Source of the DNA: Candidatus Helarchaeota archaeon
GTDB taxonomy: Archaea; Asgardarchaeota; Lokiarchaeia; Helarchaeales; HEL-GB-A
Length of the DNA stretch: 64,000 bases
Assembly (NCBI GenBank): GCA_016840125.1
Contig: JAEOSY010000106.1
Span: forward strand, 9,847 to 73,846
Direction: 5' to 3'
In this document: positions 1 to 8,699 of the stretch, in pieces
How positions within the stretch are numbered: the stretch's first letter is position 1
Layout: every line of letters starts with the position of its first letter
Made by a program: the position numbers and the translations under genes
The notes under the pieces: generated by a model
Database searches by the model: none
What the model was told of the DNA's origin: nothing
What the model saw: the letters and a program-made list of their open reading frames with translations, nothing else

Positions 1-270
1 AAGCGTACAAGCTCCACATGTTGGACAGGCATAGGCGATTTTTTTGAGCGCCTCAATATCTTGCGGTTCGATTTCTTCTTCGAGTATTGCGCGTCCAAGT
101 TCGATCCGCCCTACGGCAAAATAGGAAATGAATCCATATTTCTTCCCGCTCGGGCAACAGTCTACCCATTTATCTAAGGTCCACCAATTGAAAACATTAC
201 AGCCCATGCAATGCCCACAAGTCATTAAGTCTTCCCTGAAATCTTCTAATTTTTCTAATTCATCAGTCAT
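1..270 (-). CDS. Fe-S oxidoreductase subunit, GlpC/GlcF/HdrD-like (partial, 3' end outside window)
   Basis: An open frame on the minus strand starts at an ATG at 270-268 and stays open to the window edge (90 codons). The protein is Cys-rich: a CGHCMGC cluster near residue 18, a CC pair near residue 40, and a CPTCGAC cluster at the edge. This spacing fits an Fe-S electron-transfer protein of the glycolate-oxidase Fe-S/HdrD type. It starts 13 bp after the stop of the upstream FAD-linked oxidase on the same strand, so the two are probably co-transcribed and form a flavin dehydrogenase with its Fe-S partner. The C-terminal CCG domains that would settle the family lie outside the window. Confidence 0.7.
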   Translation of the reverse strand, partial: MTDELEKLEDFREDLMTCGHCMGCNVFNWWTLDKWVDCCPSGKKYGFISYFAVGRIELGRAILEEEIEPQDIEALKKIAYACPTCGACTL

Positions 271-283
271 AAACAATACGCTC

Positions 284-1729
284 CTATGTTAATTCTTTCT
301 CCATAGGAAATACTTTTCCTGGATTCATTATTTCGTTGGGATCGATTAGTTTCATTATATCTTGCCAGAGTTTTCCGTAGGTTCCAAGATCATCCATAAC
401 TAACTTCATTGGATTCAAAAAAGGCCTAAACCATCCATAAATCCCAATTTTGATTAAGTCTCTCAATGTAGCATAATGAAATTTTTTGACCATTTCCACT
501 GATTCTTCGCGAGCACTGGTGTAAGGGACCTCTGCTTCGTAGTACATTGCTTGACCCCAAAATTGAGCATAGGGTGAGGCTAAAAGATCTACTTGTTCTC
601 GCTTATATCCTGCTTTCTCACCGTTCTTCTTCATCATTTTAATGTATTCAGGGTATTTTTGTAGAGGACCATAGAATGCCAGTGCGTGGTAACTACCCGC
701 TCGTAAAAATCCTAATATGTTCCTAGGATATTTGAATTCTTTCACGAAATTGGATGGTGGAGGAACTGGTTTCGGAGGGATTTTAGGAGGACTGGTGCTA
801 TTAATAATGTCAATTGCTACTTTTACTTTAGCATCTACAATTTCTTTTGGACCTTCGATCGTCATTGGTATAGTAAATTCTGGAAATGATCCGCGTAACT
901 TCTCTAGTTCTTTGGTTTTTTTTGCAATGAGTTTAACGAGTGTGTATTGAGGTAAAACCCACAACACGGATGGAATTTGGGCATTCATCAGTTTTGGGAT
1001 GCTTTTTATTGCAGCCTCAATCGTGTCATACCCTAACATCAACCAAGTCTCGTGTTCCCAAAGAGGATATAACTTCACGGTCATCTTAGTGCAGATTCCC
1101 ATCGATCCTGGCATGGATTGGAATAATCCCATCAGGTCTGGTGAACCAGTGTACCGCCAATGTGGTGTTGAATTAGGGAATGCTGCAGATCCAACCTTTA
1201 GTAATTCCCCATTTGGTAAAACGATTTCTGCGCTGAGTGCGTGGTCTATCCCATCACCAGCATTTGTATGATAAACGCCTCGGAGGAGATAATTAGCTAA
1301 AATAGAGCCGGTTGCGGGAGCACCAGGGATACAAATTCGACACCCTTTCTCCCGGGCTGCGATTTGCAGCTGCCCGTGTGTCACGCCCGGTTCCACAGTC
1401 GCGGTCATCATCTCAGGATTGACCTCTAGAACTCGATTCATTAAACGTAAATCTATAACAATGCTTCCTTTCTTCGTGGGAACGCATAACCCTCGTACAT
1501 TCACACCCCGACTTAGGGGAATAATTGGAATTTTCTTTTCATTCGCAATTCGCACAATTTTCTGGATTTCTTCTGTAGTTTTTGGTTGTACAACAATATC
1601 AGGTCTATTTGGAGTTACAAAAGGCCAATGCTGATCTCTTTCGTAAGCTATCAGAACTGGACCTTCATTAGAAACGTGTTCAGACCCAACAATTTTCTGA
1701 ATTTGTTTAAAAACAGCTTCATCTGCCAT
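284..1729 (-). CDS. FAD-linked oxidase / dehydrogenase (GlcD/PCMH type)
   Basis: A 481-residue protein of the FAD-binding PCMH family (GlcD, D-lactate dehydrogenase, related hydroxyacid or cresol dehydrogenases). The N-terminal FAD-binding half is clear: PDIVVQPKTTEEIQKIVRIA near residue 43, a PLSRGVNVRG segment near 71 in the place of the usual G-rich loop, and a GAPATGSILANYLLRG segment near 135. The C-terminus ends with the family's DPNEIMNPGKVFP motif. A GAGG-type ribosome site precedes the ATG. It lies back to back with the mcr operon and upstream of a Cys-rich Fe-S gene. Substrate is not visible in the sequence; a role in oxidising an alkane-derived or fatty hydroxy acid is only a guess from position. 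Confidence 0.8.
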   Translation of the reverse strand: MADEAVFKQIQKIVGSEHVSNEGPVLIAYERDQHWPFVTPNRPDIVVQPKTTEEIQKIVRIANEKKIPIIPLSRGVNVRGLCVPTKKGSIVIDLRLMNRVLEVNPEMMTATVEPGVTHGQLQIAAREKGCRICIPGAPATGSILANYLLRGVYHTNAGDGIDHALSAEIVLPNGELLKVGSAAFPNSTPHWRYTGSPDLMGLFQSMPGSMGICTKMTVKLYPLWEHETWLMLGYDTIEAAIKSIPKLMNAQIPSVLWVLPQYTLVKLIAKKTKELEKLRGSFPEFTIPMTIEGPKEIVDAKVKVAIDIINSTSPPKIPPKPVPPPSNFVKEFKYPRNILGFLRAGSYHALAFYGPLQKYPEYIKMMKKNGEKAGYKREQVDLLASPYAQFWGQAMYYEAEVPYTSAREESVEMVKKFHYATLRDLIKIGIYGWFRPFLNPMKLVMDDLGTYGKLWQDIMKLIDPNEIMNPGKVFPMEKELT

Positions 1730-2157
1730 TTTATTTAAACCCTCATATTTTTATTCAATTTTAATAAATTCTATGAAATCTTTTTCATTTAGATATGTAA
1801 AAGTTACTAGAGAGTATGTATTAAAATTGTTTTTGTTAATTTAAACTGAGTTATTAGCGAATTTTTCGGTTATAACGCTTAATACTTTAAATGGGAAGTG
1901 AATTTCTATTTTTTTGAATGGGAGGGTTCTTGAAACTGAGATTTATTAATATATATTATACAAAATTAAATGAAAAGGTTAAATTTTAAAAGGGATAGAA
2001 TTATCACTAAATAATTTATTAGTATGTTCATAAGAATAGATATCTTTAAATGAACTACTTTAATTCAATAGAAACGCTCAAAATCTTGTGTTTTGATTAA
2101 AAAGCGTTGAAATCTCAAGTTTCTGTATTATCCCATGGAAAATTAGGAGTTGTCAGT
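1730..2157. promoter_or_regulatory. Divergent intergenic region between FAD oxidase and mcr operon
   Basis: About 430 bp, very AT-rich, with no convincing gene. TATA-like stretches occur near 1941-1965 and at 2042-2052 (TATCTTTAAAT); the latter lies about 105 bp before the chosen mcrA start and could be its promoter. The frame of mcrA is open from a TTG at 2107, but the AGGAG at 2145-2149 favours the TTG at 2158. Promoter positions are inference only. Confidence 0.4.
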
Positions 2158-3951
2158 TTGACAAAGAAAAAAGAACGAACTCTTCGTGATATAGAATATG
2201 GGTATGACTTGTTTAATATTTCAAAAAAGTTCCTCGCCACTGAAAAAGAGCGGGGCATTTACACTACAATGCGGAAAGTATTTGGTGTTGACCCAATGCT
2301 CGGCACGGACGCGAAAATGTACCGTCGTGGGGGTTTTAAACAAAGTAAGAGGAAGCAAGAATTTATGAAAATGGCGCATCAAATTGCAGTCGAGCGCGGG
2401 CTTCCAATGTACAATCGTGCTGTGGGAATACCACTAGGGCAACGGGCACTAGAACCCTACCTGATCTCAGGTACCGATACTTTTGTTGATTTTGATGATT
2501 TACACCATGTGAATAATGCGGCGATCCAACAGATGGTGGATGATATTAAGCGCACTGTTATCCTAAATTTAGATATTCCACACAAAGTACTACAAGTTCG
2601 TGCAGGAAAGGAGATAACTCCCGAAACCGTGAATTTATATCTTGAAACCATTCAACATACAATAGCTGGGGGGGCAGTAGCACAGGAGCATATGGCAGAA
2701 ATCAATCCAGGGTTAACCAAAGATGCTTATGCGAAGGTAATCACAGGCGATGATGAGCTTCGAGACATGTTGGACAAAAGATTTGTAATAGACATCGATG
2801 CCCTCTTTCATCCCAGTCGAGCAGAAAAATTGAAACGTTCGATAGGAAATACAATGTTTCTGGTTGTACGGGTACCAACTATTGCAGTGCGGATGGCAGA
2901 TGGGGGAGTAGTTTATCGTTGGGCAGCCATGCAATCAACAATGGCTTTTGTTTCTGCATACCGTCTTACAGGTGAAAGTATTATATCAGATCTTGCCTTT
3001 GCTGCGAAATCAGCCCAATTAATCCAAATGGGAGAGCGGACATGGTTTGCTCGTGCTCGTTCGCAGAATGAACCAGGGGGGTTTCCCTTTGGATTCGTAG
3101 CAGATTTCATTCAATGCGAACGAGACCTCGAAGCAAGAACCTTTTTAGATGCAATTCGTGATGATGTAGAGGAAGGAAGGAAATACCTCTATGCCTTATC
3201 AGAGGGGGGTGGGGCAATTGGCGCAGTATTATTTGATCAATATTGGTTATCATTTTATATGTCAGGTGGAATTGGATTTGCTACAACGGTTGCATCTGCA
3301 GGGTATTGTGGTAATGTACTTGAAGAGTTTGTAGAAGCTTTAACTGAGATGCTGCATAAATATACAAAGAATGTGAAAAGAATACCACCCAAGTGGGATA
3401 CGGTTCGGTGGTTTGTAGATCTCGTGTGCCAGTATGGGATGGAGACTTATGAGAAGTTTCCAGCACTGACCGAGTTTCATTGGGGCGGAGCTCATCGCAT
3501 CTCATTGATTGGTGATTTAGCTGCAAGTGTTGCGGGTCTGCTTACGGGTTCAGCGAGTTTGGGATTAATGTCGATGCACTATGCAATTGGTTTATTGATG
3601 AAAGAAGGTTGGCTTCGGACAGGTTGGGCAGGACAAGAAGTTCAGGATCATGTGGGGATTCCCTACGCCTGTTCATCTAGAATTGAAGAAGGAGTAGTTA
3701 CGGAATTAAGGGGTATGAATTACCCAATGGCATCTTATACTGCAGGACATTCTACTGGTTATGTAGCCGCCGCAATGGGTTCAATGGTAGGAAGAGGTGC
3801 AGCTTTTTCAACAAGCCCTGTTGTTAAAGTCGCATTTGCCGATCCACACCTGATTTTTGATTTTAAGCACCCTCGCCTATCTATCGCAAAGGCAGCACTA
3901 CGCCAATTCCAGCCTGCGGGTGAAAGGGATCTAATAATCGGTGTAAAATAA
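2158..3951 (+). CDS. mcrA: Methyl-/alkyl-coenzyme M reductase, alpha subunit (divergent McrA)
   Basis: Aligns by eye along its whole length with methanogen McrA: LGQRALEPY, DDLHHVNNAA, the F430 axial glutamine in VAQEHM (Gln176), NEPGG.PFG, YMSGGIGF, FADPHLIFDF and the C-terminal FQPAGERDLI. Start chosen at TTG 2158 (AGGAG 8 bp upstream), giving 597 residues; the N-terminus is about 30 residues longer than in methanogens. Compared with M. marburgensis numbering, the thioglycine Gly445 (here Gly492), methyl-Arg271 (Arg299) and Asp450 (Asp497) are kept, but His257 is Ser285, Gln400 is His446, Cys452 is Val499, Tyr333 is Thr377, Phe443 is Trp490 and Tyr444 is Ala491. These pocket changes argue for a bulkier substrate than methane, as in alkyl-CoM reductases. 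First gene of the operon with atwA, mcrB and mcrG. Confidence 0.95.
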   Translation: MTKKKERTLRDIEYGYDLFNISKKFLATEKERGIYTTMRKVFGVDPMLGTDAKMYRRGGFKQSKRKQEFMKMAHQIAVERGLPMYNRAVGIPLGQRALEPYLISGTDTFVDFDDLHHVNNAAIQQMVDDIKRTVILNLDIPHKVLQVRAGKEITPETVNLYLETIQHTIAGGAVAQEHMAEINPGLTKDAYAKVITGDDELRDMLDKRFVIDIDALFHPSRAEKLKRSIGNTMFLVVRVPTIAVRMADGGVVYRWAAMQSTMAFVSAYRLTGESIISDLAFAAKSAQLIQMGERTWFARARSQNEPGGFPFGFVADFIQCERDLEARTFLDAIRDDVEEGRKYLYALSEGGGAIGAVLFDQYWLSFYMSGGIGFATTVASAGYCGNVLEEFVEALTEMLHKYTKNVKRIPPKWDTVRWFVDLVCQYGMETYEKFPALTEFHWGGAHRISLIGDLAASVAGLLTGSASLGLMSMHYAIGLLMKEGWLRTGWAGQEVQDHVGIPYACSSRIEEGVVTELRGMNYPMASYTAGHSTGYVAAAMGSMVGRGAAFSTSPVVKVAFADPHLIFDFKHPRLSIAKAALRQFQPAGERDLIIGVK

Positions 3952-3966
3952 AATAGTGGTGATTTT

Positions 3967-4335
3967 TTGCCTACAGATCGAGAGATCTATGATGATATAC
4001 CTGATGACATTTATTCAAAACCTTACCTTCCTTTCTGCGATTTTGTATGGCGTCTGCTAAGAAAGGATGGATGGAGCGGATTTTGGGACAGATATGATGA
4101 ATTTGTTGAGGTCACCCTTGATGAATTAGTAATGCGAATGGAAGAAGCCATAGAACTTGCAAAAAAAATTCAAGATGGCACTATTACAAATCCAGAGAAA
4201 ATTGTTTCGTTCTGGATCCTCCCACCCGTTCTTGTCGTTCGGGCGGATTTACAACAAGGGGCGATTCGGCTGATTTATGGAAATTCTGCAGACATTACCT
4301 TTATGTGCGCCCATGATTTCGATAAGGAAATTTAG
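3967..4335 (+). CDS. Small protein of the mcr operon, family not recognised
   Basis: A 122-residue protein read from a TTG at 3967 with GGTGA just upstream, 15 bp after mcrA. It is acidic with an aromatic N-terminal half (YLPFCDFVWRLLRKDGWSGF), an amphipathic helix near 50-70 and a beta-rich tail (VLVVRADLQQGAIRLIYGNS). It does not resemble McrC or McrD that I can see. The tail faintly recalls the beta strands of the SCP2-like protein encoded further down the operon, but the match is too weak to assign. Its place between mcrA and mcrG suggests a dedicated factor for the reductase: assembly, cofactor insertion or substrate delivery. Confidence 0.7.
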   Translation: MPTDREIYDDIPDDIYSKPYLPFCDFVWRLLRKDGWSGFWDRYDEFVEVTLDELVMRMEEAIELAKKIQDGTITNPEKIVSFWILPPVLVVRADLQQGAIRLIYGNSADITFMCAHDFDKEI

Positions 4336-4365
4336 TTTGCAATCAACTTCCATTTCGAGCAAGGC

Positions 4366-5142
4366 TTGGCCACAAATTACTGGTATATAAAACCAGGCGA
4401 TGAATTGCTCGAACAACGACACATGAAACTAGGAACAAAGTTGAAAGATATTCCCAAAGAAATTCCAGATTTTCATGAAGCAGGGAATAAAATATTGGAT
4501 ATTTTAAAAGATATTAGGAATGAACAGGACCCAGAGCATGCACATTCGGCATATAACACCTGTATTTTTCTTTTAAGTGCAGGTGCAAATAATGGTGCCA
4601 TCTTATCGAACTATGGTGAATATGCGTGGATGTGGGAGGGGATTAACAGTCACAAATGGGGACCTAAAATGGCGAAAAAGTATGATTTTCTTTCACCCCT
4701 AAAAAAGGCCGATTCTGCACACTTTTATGAACCTTGGCCCCCGATTTTTTATCAATTAACGCGGTTACCCCGTCCAATTTTTGTCAAGCGTATCGCGGGG
4801 CTGCTTACGGATTCTCAAATGTATTTTCAATATATAATGAACCGAAAGGGATATGATAAAGTAGCTCCAGTAAGCGAGACAATCCTTGAAATGTGGGAAG
4901 AGGGCGCACCCTCACCGCAAATGATTCTAAATCACGAAATGGCACCCTTTGGATACAAATATCCTAAAGGTGATGGACCTCGGATTCACTATTGGGACCT
5001 CGGATTAAAGGAAGAGGATGTATTCAAGGGATTTCTCACAAACATAAAATTTGATAACCAATATGAAAAGTTCGATGAGTCTAATCTAGTAAGTATTGGA
5101 CATGGATTGGAAACTGAATTTAAAAAACAAGATGAAGATTAA
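4366..5142 (+). CDS. Conserved-looking protein of the mcr operon, family not recognised
   Basis: A 258-residue soluble protein read from a TTG at 4366. It has a helical region around 35-75 (IPDFHEAGNKILDILKDIR), an Asn/Gly-rich stretch (LLSAGANNGAILSNYGEY), several Trp and Pro-rich segments (YEPWPPIFYQLTRLPRPIF), and no Cys cluster, nucleotide-binding loop or membrane segment. I recognise no family. It sits 30 bp after the previous small gene and 13 bp before atwA, so it belongs to the same transcript. Absence of this gene type from the usual methanogen mcrBDCGA operon makes it a candidate for an alkyl-CoM-specific accessory role. Confidence 0.7.
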   Translation: MATNYWYIKPGDELLEQRHMKLGTKLKDIPKEIPDFHEAGNKILDILKDIRNEQDPEHAHSAYNTCIFLLSAGANNGAILSNYGEYAWMWEGINSHKWGPKMAKKYDFLSPLKKADSAHFYEPWPPIFYQLTRLPRPIFVKRIAGLLTDSQMYFQYIMNRKGYDKVAPVSETILEMWEEGAPSPQMILNHEMAPFGYKYPKGDGPRIHYWDLGLKEEDVFKGFLTNIKFDNQYEKFDESNLVSIGHGLETEFKKQDED

Positions 5143-5155
5143 GGAAAGGGATAAA

Positions 5156-6772
5156 ATGGCGGAACCTGATGATTTCATCATAGTAACAAATCTTTTTAAA
5201 GAATTTGAACGAGGAGAACCAGCTTACCAAGACGTTACCTTCACGATAAAAGAGGGGAAATCATTTGGTATCCTAGGGAAAAGTGGTTCAGGGAAAAGTG
5301 CTTTGATGCATGCAATGCGAGGCACACCAGAATACAAGCCAACACAAGGTACCGTGATTTATCGCATCTCAGCGTGCCCAAATCCGAATTGTTTATATGT
5401 AAACTACCCATCTTTGAGCGGCACATCGTGTCCTAACTGTAATGAGACCTTAAAATTATTAGAATTAGATTTTTGGGAAGAAGCGTCCAAAAATTCGTCA
5501 CAATTCCGAGCCTTGTATAATCGTATCTCAATTATGCTTCAACGAACCTTTGCGTTATTCGGTGAATTACCAGTGCTTATTAACATTGTAGATGCTTTAG
5601 AACGAGCGAATTATCCAGAAAAAAGACGCGATGGAAAAGCAGCTTCATTATTAACTAAGGTAAAAATGGGGCACCGGGCGCTGCATATTGCGCGAGATTT
5701 ATCCGGCGGTGAAAAACAACGTGTAGTTTTCGCGATGGCTTTAGCCAAAAACCCATTAATATTCCTTGCGGATGAGCCTACTGGAACTTTGGATGTATTA
5801 ACGAGTACTGCGATACATAAAGTGATGTTAGACGCCGTCAAGAAAGATAAATTAACCTTAATAGTGACTTCGCACTGGCCAAGTGCTGTGGAAGATTTAA
5901 CGGATGAAGCAATATTGCTCGAGGATGGAAAAGTGATCCTTCACGATAAATCGGATATAGTCGCCAAGGAATTCATGAGCAAAGTGAAATTAGTTAAACC
6001 TGTAGAGCAGAATTTTGAAAAAAAGTTGATTTCTATAAAGAATTGTGTGAAGTGGTATTATTCATTTGATCGAGGGATCATTAAAGCGGTGGATGGTGTC
6101 GATCTAGATGTTTATGAGAAGGAGATCTTTGGGCTAGTAGGGCTATCAGGGTCAGGAAAAACAAGCCTAGCCCACATGATGGCTGGATTAAAAACAATTA
6201 CCAAAGGTCAAATATTTATCCGAATAGGAGATGACTGGGTTGATATGTCAATCCCAGGGCCTGGAGAGAGAGGACGAGCCACAAGGTATATGGGAGTCCT
6301 ACACCAGGAATATGCATTATATCCCCATCGTACTGTTTTAGAGAATTTGACGGGCGCAATTGAGTATGCGATCCCAGAGGAATTGAAAACTAATAAGGCT
6401 TATGCAGCATTAAAGGCAGTTAATTTCACAAATGCAGAAATAGAAAATATACTGTATAAATTCCCGGATGAAGTTTCAGAGGGGGAACGTCACCGTGTTG
6501 CGATAGCAAGAATTCTTATAAAAGAGCCTCGAATTTGTTTCTTAGATGAGGGAACAGGTACTGCGGATCCTATTACGCGAATGGAGATTGTTCGTTCGAT
6601 TTTTAGCTCTCGGGAGCAGTTGAATCAGACTTATGTAATTATTAGTCACGATGTTGATTTCGTTTTGGCGGCGTGTGATCGAGCAGCGCTAATGAAAGAT
6701 GGCCAAATATTGAAGTTAGGGAAACCCGCAGAAGTAATTGACTACTTTAAAGAAATCGAAACAAAAAAATGA
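5156..6772 (+). CDS. atwA: MCR activation component A2 (twin ABC ATPase)
   Basis: A 538-residue protein with two ABC ATPase domains. Domain 1: Walker A GKSGSGKS (41-48), signature LSGGE (182-186), Walker B LADEPTG (204-210). Domain 2: Walker A GLSGSGKT (329-336), degenerate signature VSEGE (440-444), Walker B FLDEGTG. A four-Cys insert in domain 1 (Cys74, Cys79, Cys92, Cys95) is the mark of component A2, which with ATP helps reduce the nickel of F430 to the active Ni(I) state. The frame is open further upstream, but the ATG at 5156 follows a strong AAGGAAAGGG and matches the family start. No transmembrane partner is nearby, as expected for a soluble A2. Confidence 0.9.
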   Translation: MAEPDDFIIVTNLFKEFERGEPAYQDVTFTIKEGKSFGILGKSGSGKSALMHAMRGTPEYKPTQGTVIYRISACPNPNCLYVNYPSLSGTSCPNCNETLKLLELDFWEEASKNSSQFRALYNRISIMLQRTFALFGELPVLINIVDALERANYPEKRRDGKAASLLTKVKMGHRALHIARDLSGGEKQRVVFAMALAKNPLIFLADEPTGTLDVLTSTAIHKVMLDAVKKDKLTLIVTSHWPSAVEDLTDEAILLEDGKVILHDKSDIVAKEFMSKVKLVKPVEQNFEKKLISIKNCVKWYYSFDRGIIKAVDGVDLDVYEKEIFGLVGLSGSGKTSLAHMMAGLKTITKGQIFIRIGDDWVDMSIPGPGERGRATRYMGVLHQEYALYPHRTVLENLTGAIEYAIPEELKTNKAYAALKAVNFTNAEIENILYKFPDEVSEGERHRVAIARILIKEPRICFLDEGTGTADPITRMEIVRSIFSSREQLNQTYVIISHDVDFVLAACDRAALMKDGQILKLGKPAEVIDYFKEIETKK

Positions 6773-6787
6773 AAGAGGGTATCATAA

Positions 6788-7285
6788 ATGTCAGAGGAAA
6801 AGGATGAGAAATACGAATCTGTTGAATTAGAAGGACAATGGTGGTTTGAGGAAGAGTGGATTTTCCCCCCAGAAGATCCGGATGAAGAACCCTCGGTGTA
6901 TCAACTGATGCATGATTTCATTATTAACAAAGTAGTACCTAATGCAAGATGTGTTGAGTTATCATCGCATTTTTTACCGCGAACAATCGTTATTGAGGCG
7001 GAACACCCAAGACGAGAAACCCAATATGCCAGAATTATTCTTTCACCCACAGATGTACGAGAAGGACGCCCTGATGTGGAGCCTGATTTAATTGTGCATA
7101 TCAAATATTATGATTTTGTCCGAGTACTTCGAGGGGATTTAGATATCATGCAACCACTTTTTCAAGGTCATGGTTGGCTTATGGGTAATATTGTAACCGG
7201 TTTTGATTTGAATGATTTATTGGAGGTTGCAAATGGGCATGAACTAACCCCTAGACCAAGTTCGTGGCCTATTGGGCATCCTTAA
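6788..7285 (+). CDS. SCP2-like (sterol carrier protein 2 fold) protein in mcr operon
   Basis: A 165-residue protein with an acidic N-terminus (about 35 residues) followed by a region resembling the SCP2 lipid-binding fold: a PDLIVHIKYYDFVRVLRGDLD strand-helix-turn near 101-121 and QPLFQGHGWLMGN near 124-136, which mirror the fold's substrate-cavity helix and its GK..GN strand. SCP2 domains bind hydrophobic ligands such as fatty acids or acyl-CoA. Here it lies between atwA and mcrB, spaced 15 bp from each, so it is part of the operon. Inference: carriage or presentation of a hydrophobic alkane or alkyl-CoM. The fold call is from motif memory only. Confidence 0.65.
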   Translation: MSEEKDEKYESVELEGQWWFEEEWIFPPEDPDEEPSVYQLMHDFIINKVVPNARCVELSSHFLPRTIVIEAEHPRRETQYARIILSPTDVREGRPDVEPDLIVHIKYYDFVRVLRGDLDIMQPLFQGHGWLMGNIVTGFDLNDLLEVANGHELTPRPSSWPIGHP

Positions 7286-7300
7286 AAAGAAGGTGAATAT

Positions 7301-8689
7301 ATGACAGATAAGGTAGATATTTATAACGATGAAAACGAGTGTATTGGAAAAGATATCCCCGTAAAAGCATTCAGCCCGTTATATAATCCTTATATTGCAA
7401 GTGTTATCCGTTTTATCAAACGGACTGCGTTTATTTCACTAGAACAACTGCAACAGAATTATCAAAAAGGGCGCTATGGTGAGATGACCGCCTTACGAAA
7501 AGATGAAATCCAAATGGAACAATATATACGAAAATGGAATATTCTCAAAGCGGCCCCTGAAATTGCAGAAAAGGTTAAAGAAAAAATCGCTCTGAATAAG
7601 AATTTTAACGGCGGAGAGGGGTCCGCGGATGTAAAACTGGTTATGGGCGGAAAACTTATGATGGTTACCCTACCTGAACGTAGAATTGATTTGGCAGCTT
7701 CTAGTGCACCATTATTTACAATTACAGGCGTTGCATTAGCACAAGCAATTACAGAGATTTTCGATGTTAATATTGATGATGATGCGGATGGGTGTACGTT
7801 GATAAAAACAGGTATCTTTGGACGGTTTCCACAGACGAGGGAATTTGGTTCAAATTCACCTCTTTTTGCGTTTATGCGCCCCCCACAGATGGAGGAAGGT
7901 ATTGGAACCCTATTTCGTTCGATGATGGTGAATCATGTTGTGGCATTAGCTAAATATCGTACTTTTGATGCCGCTGCTTTAGCCACCATATTAGAACAGG
8001 CGGGACAATATGAAATGGGTAATGCCTTAGGGTGGTATGAGAGGTATCATTTACTTGGAATGGTATATCAAGGATTCAATGCGAATAATTTGGTTATGGA
8101 TTTAATAAAGGAGAATGCGGAAGGAACAGTTGGAGATGTAGTCCAGAGTTTAATGAAACGGGCACTAAAGGATAAATTATTGTACTTAAAAAGTGATAAA
8201 TATCCAACGGTACAACCCTCAGGATACCGTATGTATTCAACGAAAGATTATGCTTTATGGAATGCATATAGCGTCGCAGGAACTTTAGCGGCGGTCTGTG
8301 TAAATGTTGGTGCGGCGCGTGCATGTCAAGGGGTAAGTGCGGCAATATCCATGTTTTGTGATCTCCTATCTTTCGCATCAGGAGGTTTGCCAGATCCTGA
8401 TGCAGGACGTTTAATGGGTACCGCTTTGGGTTATTCTTTTTATACGCATTCAATTTACGGGGGTGCAGGTCCAGGAGCATTTACGATGGATCATGTGATC
8501 ACTCGACATTCAAGTGGATTTTTAACACCCTGTGCCGCGGCGGCCATGTGTCTTGATGCTGGTACTCAGATTTTCCAGCCTAAAGTTACTTCAGGTAATT
8601 ACTTAAAACTCCGAAAGGATCTCCCACTCTTCACAGAGCCACATAGAAAAGCGGCGGAGGCAGCTTTAAGCATTAAAGATAAATTCTGA
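7301..8689 (+). CDS. mcrB: Methyl-/alkyl-coenzyme M reductase, beta subunit
   Basis: A 462-residue protein matching McrB, best in its C-terminal half: GYSFYTHSIYGGAGPG, VITRHSSGF and LDAGTQIF. Phe380 and Tyr386 correspond to the active-site Phe361 and Tyr367 of the M. marburgensis beta subunit, so the beta side of the pocket is kept although the alpha Tyr333 is not. The N-terminal domain diverges more, as in alkyl-CoM reductases. AAGGTG precedes the ATG. It follows the SCP2-like gene by 15 bp and precedes mcrG by 10 bp. Gene order A-x-y-atwA-SCP2-B-G differs from the methanogen B-D-C-G-A order. Confidence 0.95.
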   Translation: MTDKVDIYNDENECIGKDIPVKAFSPLYNPYIASVIRFIKRTAFISLEQLQQNYQKGRYGEMTALRKDEIQMEQYIRKWNILKAAPEIAEKVKEKIALNKNFNGGEGSADVKLVMGGKLMMVTLPERRIDLAASSAPLFTITGVALAQAITEIFDVNIDDDADGCTLIKTGIFGRFPQTREFGSNSPLFAFMRPPQMEEGIGTLFRSMMVNHVVALAKYRTFDAAALATILEQAGQYEMGNALGWYERYHLLGMVYQGFNANNLVMDLIKENAEGTVGDVVQSLMKRALKDKLLYLKSDKYPTVQPSGYRMYSTKDYALWNAYSVAGTLAAVCVNVGAARACQGVSAAISMFCDLLSFASGGLPDPDAGRLMGTALGYSFYTHSIYGGAGPGAFTMDHVITRHSSGFLTPCAAAAMCLDAGTQIFQPKVTSGNYLKLRKDLPLFTEPHRKAAEAALSIKDKF

Positions 8690-8699
8690 GGTATTAGAA

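Noticed and set aside
3967..4335. McrC or McrD for the small gene after mcrA
   Set aside because: Neither family's motifs nor length pattern could be recognised.
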